In this document: positions 52,071-59,757 of the stretch, one piece after another
Numbering within the stretch: position 1 is the first letter of the stretch
Layout: every line of letters starts with the position of its first letter
Origin: Desulfobacteraceae bacterium
Lineage (GTDB): Bacteria; Desulfobacterota; Desulfobacteria; Desulfobacterales; Desulfosalsimonadaceae
Direction: 5' to 3'
Assembly (NCBI GenBank): GCA_014237465.1
Contig: JABZFM010000013.1
Location: forward strand, 1 to 64,000
Length of the DNA: 64,000 bases
Program-made: the position numbers and the translations under genes
Notes under the pieces: generated by a model
Databases searched by the model: none
What the model was told of the DNA's origin: nothing
Seen by the model: the letters and a program-made list of their open reading frames with translations, nothing else

Positions 52071-53351
52071 TTACGCCTTTCTTTGTTTATCTGATTTTGA
52101 CGGCTTCAGGTACGCCCCCCAATAGCTCATACCCACAAATGCACCGCCGCCGATGATATTGCCGATGGTTACCGGCAGAAGGTTTTTCCACAAAAAATTA
52201 ATCCAATTTAAAGAATCAGATGCCGCACCCTGTATTGCAGAGAGTTCCGCCCAATTTTGAATAAATATCCCTGCTGGAATAAAATACATGTTGGCCACGC
52301 AATGCTCAAATCCAATGGCAACAAAGCCCATGATGGGGAAAAAAATCGCAAATATTTTACCGATCGTCTGGCGGGCAGCCAGGGCCATCCAGACCGCCAG
52401 GCAAACCAGCCAGTTGCAGCCGATTCCCCGAAAAAGCGCCTCATTAAATCCCAGAGAGACTTTTTTCGCGGCAATATTGACCGCCGCAGCTCCCAGCGCC
52501 CCATCTCCAGTCTTCCATAAACCGGAAAAATAAAAAATTAAAACAAGAATAATCGAACCGATAAAATTAGCCACATAAACCAGGCCCCATCTTTTTAACA
52601 TATCGGTAAATGTTATTTCTCTGGACAGCACGCTGGAGACCATGAGATTGTTACCTGTAAATAATTCCGCTCCGGCAATCACAACCAGTATAAGGCCGAG
52701 GCTGAATGCCGATCCCGCCATAATTTTAGTAAAACCGATACCTGCAATTGCTGCCATGTCGAATGTTACGGTTGTTGAAAGCAGACCACCAAAACCGATA
52801 TAACAACCGGCAAGTACGCCCAAAACAGTTACCGTAAGCCAGGGCGAAGTCACCTTGCCGACACCGACGGTGGATGCAACGGTTTCCGCAATTGTTTTGG
52901 GCGTTTTATCTTCCATGCCCGGAACGGGAAACTGCAGAGAACCGATTATTTTCTCAAATCGCCCCAGGGCTTGCTTTTCTTCCACGATTTTGCGTTGAAT
53001 CGCTTTTTTAACTGTGCCCATAATCTCTTCCGGCGTAAACGGCTTGGCCACATAATCCATTGCGCCCCGTTTCATGGCTTCCGTTGCACGCCCGACGGAC
53101 GGGTACCCGCTGATCATCACCACAGCGGAATCCGGTGATCGGCGGTTAATCTCTTCAACCACATCCAGGCCGTCAAAACCGGGCATTTTCCAGTCACAAA
53201 GTATGACGTCATAGGCTGAATCCGAAGCCAGCCTGAGACCCTCCGCGGGACTTGATGTAATCACCACATTAAATCCTTCAGAAGAAAATATCTTCCGGCA
53301 TGAGTTTAATACGATTTCTTCGTCATCGATGATCAGCATGCTCTGGCTCAT
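52071..53351 (-). CDS. Response regulator receiver domain fused to a formate/nitrite-family (FNT) channel
   Basis: The protein has 426 residues. Receiver (1-125): LIIDDEEIVL, phosphoacceptor D53 (ILCDWKMPGFDG), MISGYPS and VAKPFT. A linker (125-165) leads to six membrane helices of the FNT fold (about 170-420): AGAELFTGNNLMV, central GFEHCVANMYFIPAG with the conserved pore His (H350), and GNIIGGGAFVGMSYWGAYL. FNT members carry formate, nitrite or hydrosulfide. ATG 53351 was chosen with GGGAG 8 bases before it. A channel gated or stabilised by phosphorylation is inferred. Substrate (formate likely, HS- possible) is open. Confidence 0.92.
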   Translation of the reverse strand: MSQSMLIIDDEEIVLNSCRKIFSSEGFNVVITSSPAEGLRLASDSAYDVILCDWKMPGFDGLDVVEEINRRSPDSAVVMISGYPSVGRATEAMKRGAMDYVAKPFTPEEIMGTVKKAIQRKIVEEKQALGRFEKIIGSLQFPVPGMEDKTPKTIAETVASTVGVGKVTSPWLTVTVLGVLAGCYIGFGGLLSTTVTFDMAAIAGIGFTKIMAGSAFSLGLILVVIAGAELFTGNNLMVSSVLSREITFTDMLKRWGLVYVANFIGSIILVLIFYFSGLWKTGDGALGAAAVNIAAKKVSLGFNEALFRGIGCNWLVCLAVWMALAARQTIGKIFAIFFPIMGFVAIGFEHCVANMYFIPAGIFIQNWAELSAIQGAASDSLNWINFLWKNLLPVTIGNIIGGGAFVGMSYWGAYLKPSKSDKQRKA

Positions 53352-53414
53352 TTTATTATCTCCCAACCCGGATAAACCGGAAAGTTACGAAAACGATTCT
53401 TAAAAGACTATGAT

Positions 53415-54029
53415 TTAACGTTTTTTGCCCTCAATCAACCATTGCTTGTGATCCGGCTGGATAATTCCGATCTGGTCCTCAATCCAGTCAATATCTGCGG
53501 TTATGAATGCGAGTTTTTCCTGGCTTGTCAGATCATAGTTTTCAAGTGCGTCCGCACCATCTGCAAACAGACGTTTTGCGAAATCCCGATCCGCGGCACC
53601 CTTTTTTAGAATTTTTAAAACTTCTTTTCTGTGAATAATTGTTTGATCCTCACATGATTCACCCGATGAATCTTCCATTGCGGATACGACTATCCGGATC
53701 AGTTCTTCAGGGGAAAACGGCTTCTCAATATAATTCGTAGCACCCAGTTTCATCGCCTGGACCGCGGAACTCACTGTTGCGTATCCTGTTATCATTACAA
53801 TGGGGACCGATGCCTTGGATTTTCTGATATCTCGAATTACCTGGAATCCATCAATGTCCGGCATGCGAATATCTGTCAAAATAACGTCATACGGCTCGTT
53901 GACGGCATAACGGATTCCTTCCGCACCGTTAAGCGTCGTTGCCACTTCAAAATCTTCTTCAGTCAGTATTTTAAAAATACTATCCAGGACGATCTGTTCA
54001 TCATCAATCACTAAAGCTCTTTTTTTCAT
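53415..54029 (-). CDS. Response regulator with receiver and small helical C-terminal domain
   Basis: The protein has 204 residues. Receiver (1-120): LVIDDEQIVL, VILTDIRMPDIDG, MITGYA and IEKPFS. A C-terminal domain (about 140-204) has LKKGAADRDFAKRLFADGADALENYDLTSQEKLAFITADIDWIEDQIG, an AA-D-x-F...AL..YDLT..E motif seen in LigA-like small domains and Nif11-type leaders, not a DNA-binding fold. A paralogue with the same layout precedes it. It lies upstream of the receiver-FNT gene. Start set by GAGGAG 7 bases upstream. Confidence 0.88.
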   Translation of the reverse strand: MKKRALVIDDEQIVLDSIFKILTEEDFEVATTLNGAEGIRYAVNEPYDVILTDIRMPDIDGFQVIRDIRKSKASVPIVMITGYATVSSAVQAMKLGATNYIEKPFSPEELIRIVVSAMEDSSGESCEDQTIIHRKEVLKILKKGAADRDFAKRLFADGADALENYDLTSQEKLAFITADIDWIEDQIGIIQPDHKQWLIEGKKR

Positions 54030-54102
54030 GACATGTCTCCTCATTTACGTCCCTCATCAATAAATCCCCGGGCATTCAAGGATGCAAATATACACAAATG
54101 GA

Positions 54103-54729
54103 TTACCAGATTTCCGCCCCCAAACGGGCTTCAAGCCATTTTTTTTGATTTTGAGAAAGCGGCCCGATCTGTTCTTCAATCCATCGGATATCGCCTGTTA
54201 TGATGGCAAGTTTTTCAGGGCCGGTTAAGTCATAGTCATCCAACGCATCCGCGCCGTTGTTGAGCAAATTATGCCGGAAAGAATCATCCGTTGCCGCCAT
54301 TTCAAGGACCCTGATCATTTCTTCCTTGTGAATGATTGCCTGTGCCTCCGGCTCCTGAATTTTCCCCAATTTAATGGCCGATGATATTGATGCAATAAGC
54401 ACATCCGGATCAAACGGCTTTTCAATGTAGTCGGCAGCGCCCAGTTTCATCGCCTGGACCGCGGACTGAATGCTGCCGTATCCCGTGATAATAATTACGG
54501 GCATGGCCGGCTTTGCCCGCTTAATGTCTCGAAGAACAATCAACCCCCCGATTTCCGGCATGCGAATATCGGTCAATACGATATCATAGGCATTCTTTAC
54601 AGCCATTTTAATACCCTTCTTGCTGCTCAATGTTACGTCGACATCATAACTTTCAGCATCAAGAATCTTTTTCACACTGTCCAATACAATCTGTTCATCA
54701 TCAATTACCAGTGCTTTTACCTGTTCCAT
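54103..54729 (-). CDS. Response regulator with receiver and small helical C-terminal domain, paralogue
   Basis: The protein has 208 residues. Receiver (1-120): LVIDDEQIVL, IVLTDIRMPEIGG, IITGYGS and IEKPFD. Its C-terminal domain (about 138-208) has LEMAATDDSFRHNLLNNGADALDDYDLTGPEKLAIITGDIRWIEEQIG, clearly paralogous to the neighbour. The conserved tail recurs in both and could bind a common partner, such as the FNT receptor or DsrC. GGAG is 6 bases before ATG 54729; the previous gene stops 3 bases upstream. Confidence 0.88.
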   Translation of the reverse strand: MEQVKALVIDDEQIVLDSVKKILDAESYDVDVTLSSKKGIKMAVKNAYDIVLTDIRMPEIGGLIVLRDIKRAKPAMPVIIITGYGSIQSAVQAMKLGAADYIEKPFDPDVLIASISSAIKLGKIQEPEAQAIIHKEEMIRVLEMAATDDSFRHNLLNNGADALDDYDLTGPEKLAIITGDIRWIEEQIGPLSQNQKKWLEARLGAEIW

Positions 54730-54732
54730 CAA

Positions 54733-55101
54733 TTATCTCCTTTCAAGAACCTGGCGAACTGTTTCAAGCAACTCATCCGGTGTGAATGGTTTTGGTAAAA
54801 ATCGACATGCCCCCATTATATCCGCTTCTTCTATTGTTTCTTTTGTACTGTAGCCGCTCATCACAATAGCCGGCGTGTCGATCTCACGTTTTTTTAATTC
54901 CTTCATTAAATATATACCATCGTGGATCGGCATTTTCAAATCTATTAAAAGAAGCGCAGGCCCTTTGTTCTCAATTGCCGCAAGCGCTTCATCAGCTGAT
55001 TTTACCAGTAACACCTCAAAACCTTCCGGTTCGAGCACCCGCCTGCAGCTCTCAAGAACAATTCCTTCATCATCCACGACTAAAATCTGCATTTTGCTCA
55101 C
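54733..55101 (-). CDS. Response regulator, single receiver domain
   Basis: The 122-residue CheY-like receiver has LVVDDEGIVL, phosphoacceptor in LLIDLKMPIHDG, VMSGYS and LPKPFT. Its start overlaps the end of the kinase gene by 32 bases, so it is tightly coupled and the likely first phosphate acceptor of it. Confidence 0.92.
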   Translation of the reverse strand: MSKMQILVVDDEGIVLESCRRVLEPEGFEVLLVKSADEALAAIENKGPALLLIDLKMPIHDGIYLMKELKKREIDTPAIVMSGYSTKETIEEADIMGACRFLPKPFTPDELLETVRQVLERR

Positions 55102-57070
55102 CCTGTTTATCTATTGGTTGATCTTTTGGTTTATCTATTGGTAACCACACAAAAAACTTCGTCCCTTTGCCTTCTTCGCTTTGGACCCTGATGTTCCCCC
55201 CATGTTCTTTAACGATTCCAAAGGAAACAGATAAACCAAGGCCGGTCCCTTTGCCGACCTCTTTGGTTGAAAAAAACGGCTCAAAAAGTTTATCAAGATT
55301 GTCGGAGGCTATGCCGCAACCTGAATCAGAGATGATAATCTCAACCCCTCTGTGCCCTGTATCGTTTGCAGATAAAGCAGCGATTGTAGTAATTTCAATC
55401 AAACCGGAGGGCTCTGTCGCATCAAGGGCATTTATCATGATATTTAACAGAACACTTTGAATCTGGCTTCGATCAAGAACAAACATGGGTAAATTTTCTC
55501 CCCGATTAAACTGAACACTTACACCTTTCACCAATGCCTGGTTTTCAATTAATTTAATGGTGGCATCCACCAGCCGGTTTATATCTGCTGTTTCCGGGTC
55601 TAATTTTGTCTGCCGGGAGAAATCGAGCAATCCTTTTACAATTTTTCTAACCCGATCCGTGGATTCAGCAACCACCTGAAGATCAGATCGAATATCATCG
55701 GTTATGTCTTTTCTTCTCAGCAGCATATGGGTATATGTGAGTACACCGGTAAGGGGGTTGTTGATCTCATGGGCAACCCCTGCCGCAAGCCGCCCCACAC
55801 TTGCCTGCTTTTCCGATTGAAGGATCTGGCTTTGGCTTGCCATGCGTCTGCGCTTCATGGATTCAACCATATCTTTAAACGTTTTTTGTAAGAGAGCGAT
55901 TTCCGGGTCTTTAGAAACAGGACCAATTTCAGGGTTCAAATACCCATCAGAAACCGCCTGGCTTGCCTTAACCAGGTGATGCACGGGAACCAGAATTCGA
56001 TAAACTAAAAGAAATCCCATGCCAATAGCGATCATTGTACCGATAAAGGTGGCCATGATGAAAAAGAGAATAAAATTGCGTTGAATGGTTGAATAATTGG
56101 ATTCTAAAATTGCAATGGAGGACATCCCGACCCTTTTTCCGAATATATCTTCAATCGGCTTATATGTTGCAATATAGCGGTCAGTCAGGCAAAACTCCCG
56201 TGTCGTCCATTGATTTCCCCGGACCAGAACCTGTTCTTTTACTTCACCTGAAACCTGTGTGCCAATCGCCCGATTACCATTCTCATCCAGCATGTTGGTT
56301 GCGACACGGAAGGTATCAAAAAATATGCTTGCCGTCGGCAGACTGGTTTCTTTTTGAATGCCGACAGGAAATACTGATTTCTGGACCAGATCAACGATAC
56401 CGGTACTCTGATTAAGGAGAATACCGCCATAAAGAATACCTATTAACTCACCATTTGTCCGTTGCGCAAATATCGGAATCGCAGCGGCAATTGCCAGACA
56501 TGCCTTTTTTTCATCGTCAGCTGTCGTGTCTTGAGCGATCGTGTCTTGATTGTTGTGCTCCATCGGATAGAATTGAATTCGACCGGAGAGCTCCGGATTT
56601 TCATGCGCCATAAATGTTTTGGAGAGAACAACCGTTCCGGCAGTCTTTAGTCGATGATTTATGGCATGCTGGGCAATGGGATTTTCAGGTTGAACATTAT
56701 CTCCCGGAATTGAATTTTCTCCGATCCGGCATAGCGTGCTTCCGCTGTTTGTGACAATTCCGGCAAAATCCAACTCTGAATGCACAGACATTCGTTCTAA
56801 CCGATCGATCAGATCTGGAATATCACGTTGAATCAGTGAAAAACGGAATCCTTCTCCCAAAATGGTAATTTCAAGCGCAACCTTCACATATTTAATTTGT
56901 GCATTGTAAATATTATCTGCGGCGTTTAAGGACAATCTGACCTGCTTGGCCGATTCCTGAACCATCGGGTGAAATAACAAGTAACCGCCAATAAATAAAA
57001 ATATCCCGCCCGCGAAAAACGGAACAATCAAAAAACCGGCAATCAGTCTGAATCGTTTTGAGTGAAACAT
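55070..57070 (-). CDS. Membrane sensor histidine kinase with Cache-like ectodomain and HAMP
   Basis: The protein has 666 residues. TM1 (about 9-33), an about 300-residue extracytoplasmic Cache-like region (DFAGIVTNSGSTLCRIG, KTFMAHENPELSGRIQF, GILYGGILLN), TM2 (333-357), HAMP (358-410), HisKA with H434 (AAGVAHEINNPL) and HATPase ([31 protein letters not shown]). It senses a periplasmic ligand and probably feeds the downstream receivers. It heads the operon ending in the FNT channel and the double DsrC protein. Confidence 0.93.
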   Translation of the reverse strand: MFHSKRFRLIAGFLIVPFFAGGIFLFIGGYLLFHPMVQESAKQVRLSLNAADNIYNAQIKYVKVALEITILGEGFRFSLIQRDIPDLIDRLERMSVHSELDFAGIVTNSGSTLCRIGENSIPGDNVQPENPIAQHAINHRLKTAGTVVLSKTFMAHENPELSGRIQFYPMEHNNQDTIAQDTTADDEKKACLAIAAAIPIFAQRTNGELIGILYGGILLNQSTGIVDLVQKSVFPVGIQKETSLPTASIFFDTFRVATNMLDENGNRAIGTQVSGEVKEQVLVRGNQWTTREFCLTDRYIATYKPIEDIFGKRVGMSSIAILESNYSTIQRNFILFFIMATFIGTMIAIGMGFLLVYRILVPVHHLVKASQAVSDGYLNPEIGPVSKDPEIALLQKTFKDMVESMKRRRMASQSQILQSEKQASVGRLAAGVAHEINNPLTGVLTYTHMLLRRKDITDDIRSDLQVVAESTDRVRKIVKGLLDFSRQTKLDPETADINRLVDATIKLIENQALVKGVSVQFNRGENLPMFVLDRSQIQSVLLNIMINALDATEPSGLIEITTIAALSANDTGHRGVEIIISDSGCGIASDNLDKLFEPFFSTKEVGKGTGLGLSVSFGIVKEHGGNIRVQSEEGKGTKFFVWLPIDKPKDQPIDKQGEQNADFSRG

Positions 57071-57343
57071 TTCATCCCTGCATATTTATTATGACCGTTA
57101 CGAACAAAACGCATGGTATTACAAAAGATATTTATCTTATTAGAATGCAATATGTCTGCCAGATAATGATCCGCATTTTACTATATAAAACCAATTGATA
57201 TTAAACGATTTACTAAAAATATAGGGTTGTTCTTAATCTATAATGCAAAAAGCAGGTAACAAAATATTTTTCAATATGTAAAAAAAACAGACATGAATAA
57301 GCGATCGTGAAAAAATATTATTCCCGTATTTCTTTCTTTTCAC

Positions 57344-58354
57344 CTAACAAATTCTGGGAAACGGATCATTAACGAGCATATCTATCATCCGCTCACCGCT
57401 GACGAGTGTCTTCAAGCAGACTTTACCAGGAAATTCTCCGGAAATATGTCCAATGAATGCTGCGTCTCTCCCCAAAGGCAAGGACTTTAAGGCGCTAACG
57501 ACTTCCTCTGCGGATTCTGCCGGCACCACCATCACCACCTTCCCTTCATTGGCCATGTAAAGCGGATCAAAGCCCAACATCTCGCATACTGCCATTACCG
57601 CTTCTTTCACCGGAATATTTTCTTCAACTATTTCAATGCCAAACGCCTGCTCCGACACAAATTCATTGAGTGTCGTGGCAAGGCCGCCGCGGGTCGGGTC
57701 CCGCATGATTCGAATGGAATCGCACACACCCATTGCCTTTTCCACGAGAGGCAAAATAATTGCACAGTCACTTTTCAAGGAATTTTTTAAAAGCAGATTC
57801 TCTCTTTTCGAATATATCGCCACCCCATGGTCCCCCAATGAACCGCTTAAAATAACCGCGTCCCCGACCTGAATGGATTTCATTCCCTTTGGCACCTTCT
57901 CAGACAGTAAACCGATTCCAGAGGTATTAATAAAAATACCGTCAGCCGCTCCCTTTTCTACAACTTTTGTATCCCCGGTAACGATATGCACACCGGCTTC
58001 TTTTGCCGTGACAGACATGGATTGAACAATTTTTCGCAAATCATCAACGCCGAATCCTTCCTCTATAATCAAGCCGCAGCTAAGATACATGGGTCTTGCC
58101 CCCATCACCGCAAGATCATTGACTGTGCCGGCCACCGCGAGCTTTCCGATATCCCCCCCCGGGAAAAAAATCGGGCTGATCACATGAGAATCCGTGGTAA
58201 ACGCGATTCTTTGTCCCCCCACAGAGACACAGGCAGCGTCCGCCAATTCCCTGAGTTCCGGATTGTTAAACGCCGGAACAAAAATAGAGGATATGGTCTC
58301 ATGGGTGAGCTTCCCGCCATTGCCGTGGGCCAGTGTTATTTTCTTTTCACTCAT
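57344..58354 (-). CDS. hypE: Hydrogenase maturation protein HypE
   Basis: The 336-residue protein has the PurM/AIR synthase-like fold: ITLAHGNGGKLTHE, AGTVNDLAVMGARP, VTGDTKVVEKG and MRDPTRGGLATTLNE. The C-terminal Cys of PRIC is carbamoylated by HypF and dehydrated by HypE to make the cyanide ligand of the NiFe site. ATG 58354 has GGAG 6 bases upstream; an ATG at 58372 overlaps the hypD stop without a ribosome site. Genes hypC, hypD and hypE run on one strand. Confidence 0.96.
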   Translation of the reverse strand: MSEKKITLAHGNGGKLTHETISSIFVPAFNNPELRELADAACVSVGGQRIAFTTDSHVISPIFFPGGDIGKLAVAGTVNDLAVMGARPMYLSCGLIIEEGFGVDDLRKIVQSMSVTAKEAGVHIVTGDTKVVEKGAADGIFINTSGIGLLSEKVPKGMKSIQVGDAVILSGSLGDHGVAIYSKRENLLLKNSLKSDCAIILPLVEKAMGVCDSIRIMRDPTRGGLATTLNEFVSEQAFGIEIVEENIPVKEAVMAVCEMLGFDPLYMANEGKVVMVVPAESAEEVVSALKSLPLGRDAAFIGHISGEFPGKVCLKTLVSGERMIDMLVNDPFPRIC

Positions 58355-58368
58355 TTGCCACTCCGTTA

Positions 58369-59457
58369 TCATGAAGCGTATTTATAATAAGTCGCACAAC
58401 TCCCTTCACTGCTGACCATGCACGCGCCGATAGGGGATTCCGGATTGCAGGCCTTTCCAAACAACGGACAATCTACAGGCGTTTTCAATCCCAGCATAAT
58501 ATCACCGCAAATGCAGGCCGGATTTTCACCCGAAGGGGCATCCATACGGACAGGAATTTCTTTTTCAGCATCAAACTGACTGTAAGTTTCACTGGGGACC
58601 AAACCGCTTTCAGGGATTATTCCGATTCCTCTCCAATCGGTTTCGCATGGCGTAAACACCTCATTTAATAGTTTTTGGGCAATGACATTGCCTTCCCATG
58701 TCACGGCACGGGAATATTGATTTTCTACATCAGCGCGGCCTTCACTGATTTGTTTTACAAGCATATAGATCGATTGCAGCATGTCAAGGGGCTCAAACCC
58801 GGAAACCACGCAGGGAATTTTATATTTTTGAGCAAGGAAATCATAAATTTTCATGCCGGTGATTGCAGAGACATGACCGGGGCATATAAATGCATCCAGG
58901 TTCAACGCCTTACCATCAACCAGCGTTTTCATGGCATTGGGCATGGTTTTGTGCGCGCTTAATATATAAAAATTAGAAACCCCTTTTGCCCGGGCATTCT
59001 TCATAGCGATGGCGACCGTCGGTGAAGTGGCTTCAAAACCGATGCCTAAAAAAACCACCCGGTTTTGGGGGGTGTTTGTTGCAATTTCCAGGGCTTCCAT
59101 CACGGAATAGCAGGGTCGAATATCTCTCCCTTGTGATTTTTCCTTTAGCAGGCTGGAAAACGAACCGGGAACCCGAATGAGATCTCCAAACGTGGCGATT
59201 GTGATATCCGGCATCCTGGAAAGTGCAATGGCATGGTCGATGAAACGGTTGGATGTCACGCACACAGGACATCCCGGGCCGCTGATCAGATGAATATTTT
59301 CCGGCAACAGGTTTTTTATGCCATATTTGAAAATTGTGATCGTATGGCCGCCGCAAACTTCCATAATCCTGATTTCTTTTTGTTGCGACAACTTCTTGAT
59401 TTTAATAGAAAATGCCTTTGCGATCCGCGCGTTTCTAAATTCAGACATGTACTTCAT
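58369..59457 (-). CDS. hypD: Hydrogenase maturation protein HypD
   Basis: The 362-residue protein has the HypD cysteine motifs: IMEVCGGHTITIFK, GPGCPVCVT, GFEATSPTVA and CPGHVSAITG, plus the C-terminal 4Fe-4S cysteines (CICGDIMLGLKTPVDCPLFGKAC). With HypC it scaffolds the Fe(CN)2CO group. The start overlaps the hypC stop by 4 bases (ATGA) and has GGAG 5 bases upstream. Confidence 0.96.
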   Translation of the reverse strand: MKYMSEFRNARIAKAFSIKIKKLSQQKEIRIMEVCGGHTITIFKYGIKNLLPENIHLISGPGCPVCVTSNRFIDHAIALSRMPDITIATFGDLIRVPGSFSSLLKEKSQGRDIRPCYSVMEALEIATNTPQNRVVFLGIGFEATSPTVAIAMKNARAKGVSNFYILSAHKTMPNAMKTLVDGKALNLDAFICPGHVSAITGMKIYDFLAQKYKIPCVVSGFEPLDMLQSIYMLVKQISEGRADVENQYSRAVTWEGNVIAQKLLNEVFTPCETDWRGIGIIPESGLVPSETYSQFDAEKEIPVRMDAPSGENPACICGDIMLGLKTPVDCPLFGKACNPESPIGACMVSSEGSCATYYKYAS

Positions 59458-59687
59458 TTTTTCTCCGACCCCATTAGACGAATCATTTCATCAAATAATG
59501 CCAAAGTCTTTAACGCTTCTTCGTCATTCATTGACTGAATTGCAAAACCCGCGTGAACAATCACATAGCCGCCTGGCTGAACAGGCCCGAGAAGGGAGAA
59601 ATCAACTGCTTTTCGTATCCCCCCGGCCTCCACAATTCCTTTGTTGTCATTGACCTCTATGACTTTCATTGGTATAGCTAAACACAT
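59454..59687 (-). CDS. hypC: Hydrogenase maturation chaperone HypC
   Basis: The 77-residue OB-fold chaperone begins MCLAIPMKVIEV with the essential Cys2, followed by GGIRKAVDFSLLG and GGYVIVHAGFAIQSM. It carries the iron group between HypD and the hydrogenase large subunit. It is first of the minus-strand hypCDE, divergent from hypF with about 70 bases between starts. Confidence 0.97.
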   Translation of the reverse strand: MCLAIPMKVIEVNDNKGIVEAGGIRKAVDFSLLGPVQPGGYVIVHAGFAIQSMNDEEALKTLALFDEMIRLMGSEKK

Positions 59688-59757
59688 AGTTTCCTCTGTG
59701 GAACCGACTCAAATAAATTACAATAAATGCTTTGCCGATTGTGGCTTATCTTCCTGC

